Shown: one piece after another, positions 6,209-6,282 of the stretch
Numbering within the stretch: the first letter of the stretch is position 1
Layout of the letters: each line of letters opens with the position of its first letter
From: an uncultured bacterium
Lineage (GTDB): Bacteria; Desulfobacterota; Desulfovibrionia; Desulfovibrionales; Desulfovibrionaceae
Length of the DNA: 6,282 nucleotides
Assembly: GCA_905215675.1 (NCBI GenBank)
Contig: CAJMRA010000153.1
Coordinates: 1-6,282 of the forward strand
Reading direction: 5' to 3'
Made by a program: the position numbers and the translations under genes
Notes under the pieces: generated by a model
The model's database searches: none
Seen by the model: only the letters and a program-made list of their open reading frames with translations
What the model was told of the DNA's origin: nothing

Positions 6209-6230
6209 TTTAGGGTGTGTTAACACTAAA
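6209..6230. repeat. AT-rich palindrome after the HD gene
   Basis: GTGTTAACAC (6217-6226) is a perfect 10-nt palindrome. It is flanked by TTTAG on the left and TAAA on the right, so the wider arms pair with a 4-nt interruption. It stands 11 nt after the stop codon of the HD gene and is markedly more AT-rich than its surroundings. It could be an operator, a terminal repeat of a mobile element, or part of a terminator region. Confidence 0.35.
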
Positions 6231-6240
6231 TCGTTCTTCT

Positions 6241-6277
6241 GGGGGGAAGGAAACCCCCTTGGCTAGCGCGCAAGGGG
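6241..6277. terminator. Two mutually exclusive GC-rich hairpins at the right edge
   Basis: GGGGG (6242-6246) can pair with CCCCC (6254-6258) around AAGGAAA. Alternatively CCCCTTG (6255-6261) pairs with CAAGGGG (6271-6277) around a 9-nt loop. The C-run is shared, so only one can form. This resembles a terminator or an attenuator-like switch after the phoH operon. The sequence stops at 6282, so a T-tract or following gene cannot be checked. Confidence 0.35.
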
Positions 6278-6282
6278 CCCAG

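Noticed and set aside
6217..6282. Open frame from a GTG at 6217 to the window edge as the start of the next gene
   Set aside because: It starts inside a palindrome with no properly spaced ribosome binding site and reads through two hairpins; the translation does not resemble YbeY.

Overview
The window looks like a GC-rich chromosomal segment of a sulfate-reducing deltaproteobacterium, most likely a Desulfovibrio or close relative (Desulfovibrionaceae). This rests on GC-rich, C/G-ending codon use, on the gene order phoH followed by a PgpH/YqfF-type 7TM-HD gene, on a LolA in a diderm setting, and on a strong sigma-54 type promoter. It is an inference; no marker gene such as rRNA or dsr is present.

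Layout. Bases 1-91 hold one copy of a structured repeat, cut by the window edge. A hairpin leader follows, then lolA (212-931, +), which encodes the periplasmic carrier that ferries lipoproteins to the outer membrane. At the lolA stop codon begins a second, complete copy of the repeat (929-1074). It is a 146-bp MITE-like palindromic element with near-perfect 21-nt terminal inverted repeats that begin and end in TA. A perfect 23-bp hairpin (1108-1158) and a smaller set of inverted repeats fill the gap before the 3' end of the next gene. That gene (1278-2837, -) encodes an unrecognised 519-residue acidic protein. It is built from seven units of about 50 residues, each a beta-hairpin followed by helices, arranged as a roughly 100-residue super-repeat. 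A close match to the sigma-54 consensus (2915-2931, -) lies in front of it.

The right half is a two-gene operon on the + strand. It consists of phoH (3008-4006), a PhoH/YbeZ-family P-loop ATPase linked to RNA metabolism, and a 741-residue membrane protein (3972-6197) with an extracytoplasmic domain, seven transmembrane helices and a cytoplasmic HD phosphohydrolase domain. The second protein belongs to the family whose Gram-positive members (PgpH) degrade cyclic di-AMP. Their reading frames overlap by 35 nt, which suggests coupled translation. ybeY commonly follows these genes but is not in the window. The last 85 bases hold only palindromic sequence.

The two most interesting items are the TA-bounded palindromic element that supplies the stop codon of lolA, and the repeat protein with its sigma-54 promoter. 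The remaining long open frames, including a 739-codon frame antisense to the HD gene, look like shadows of the GC-rich coding strands.
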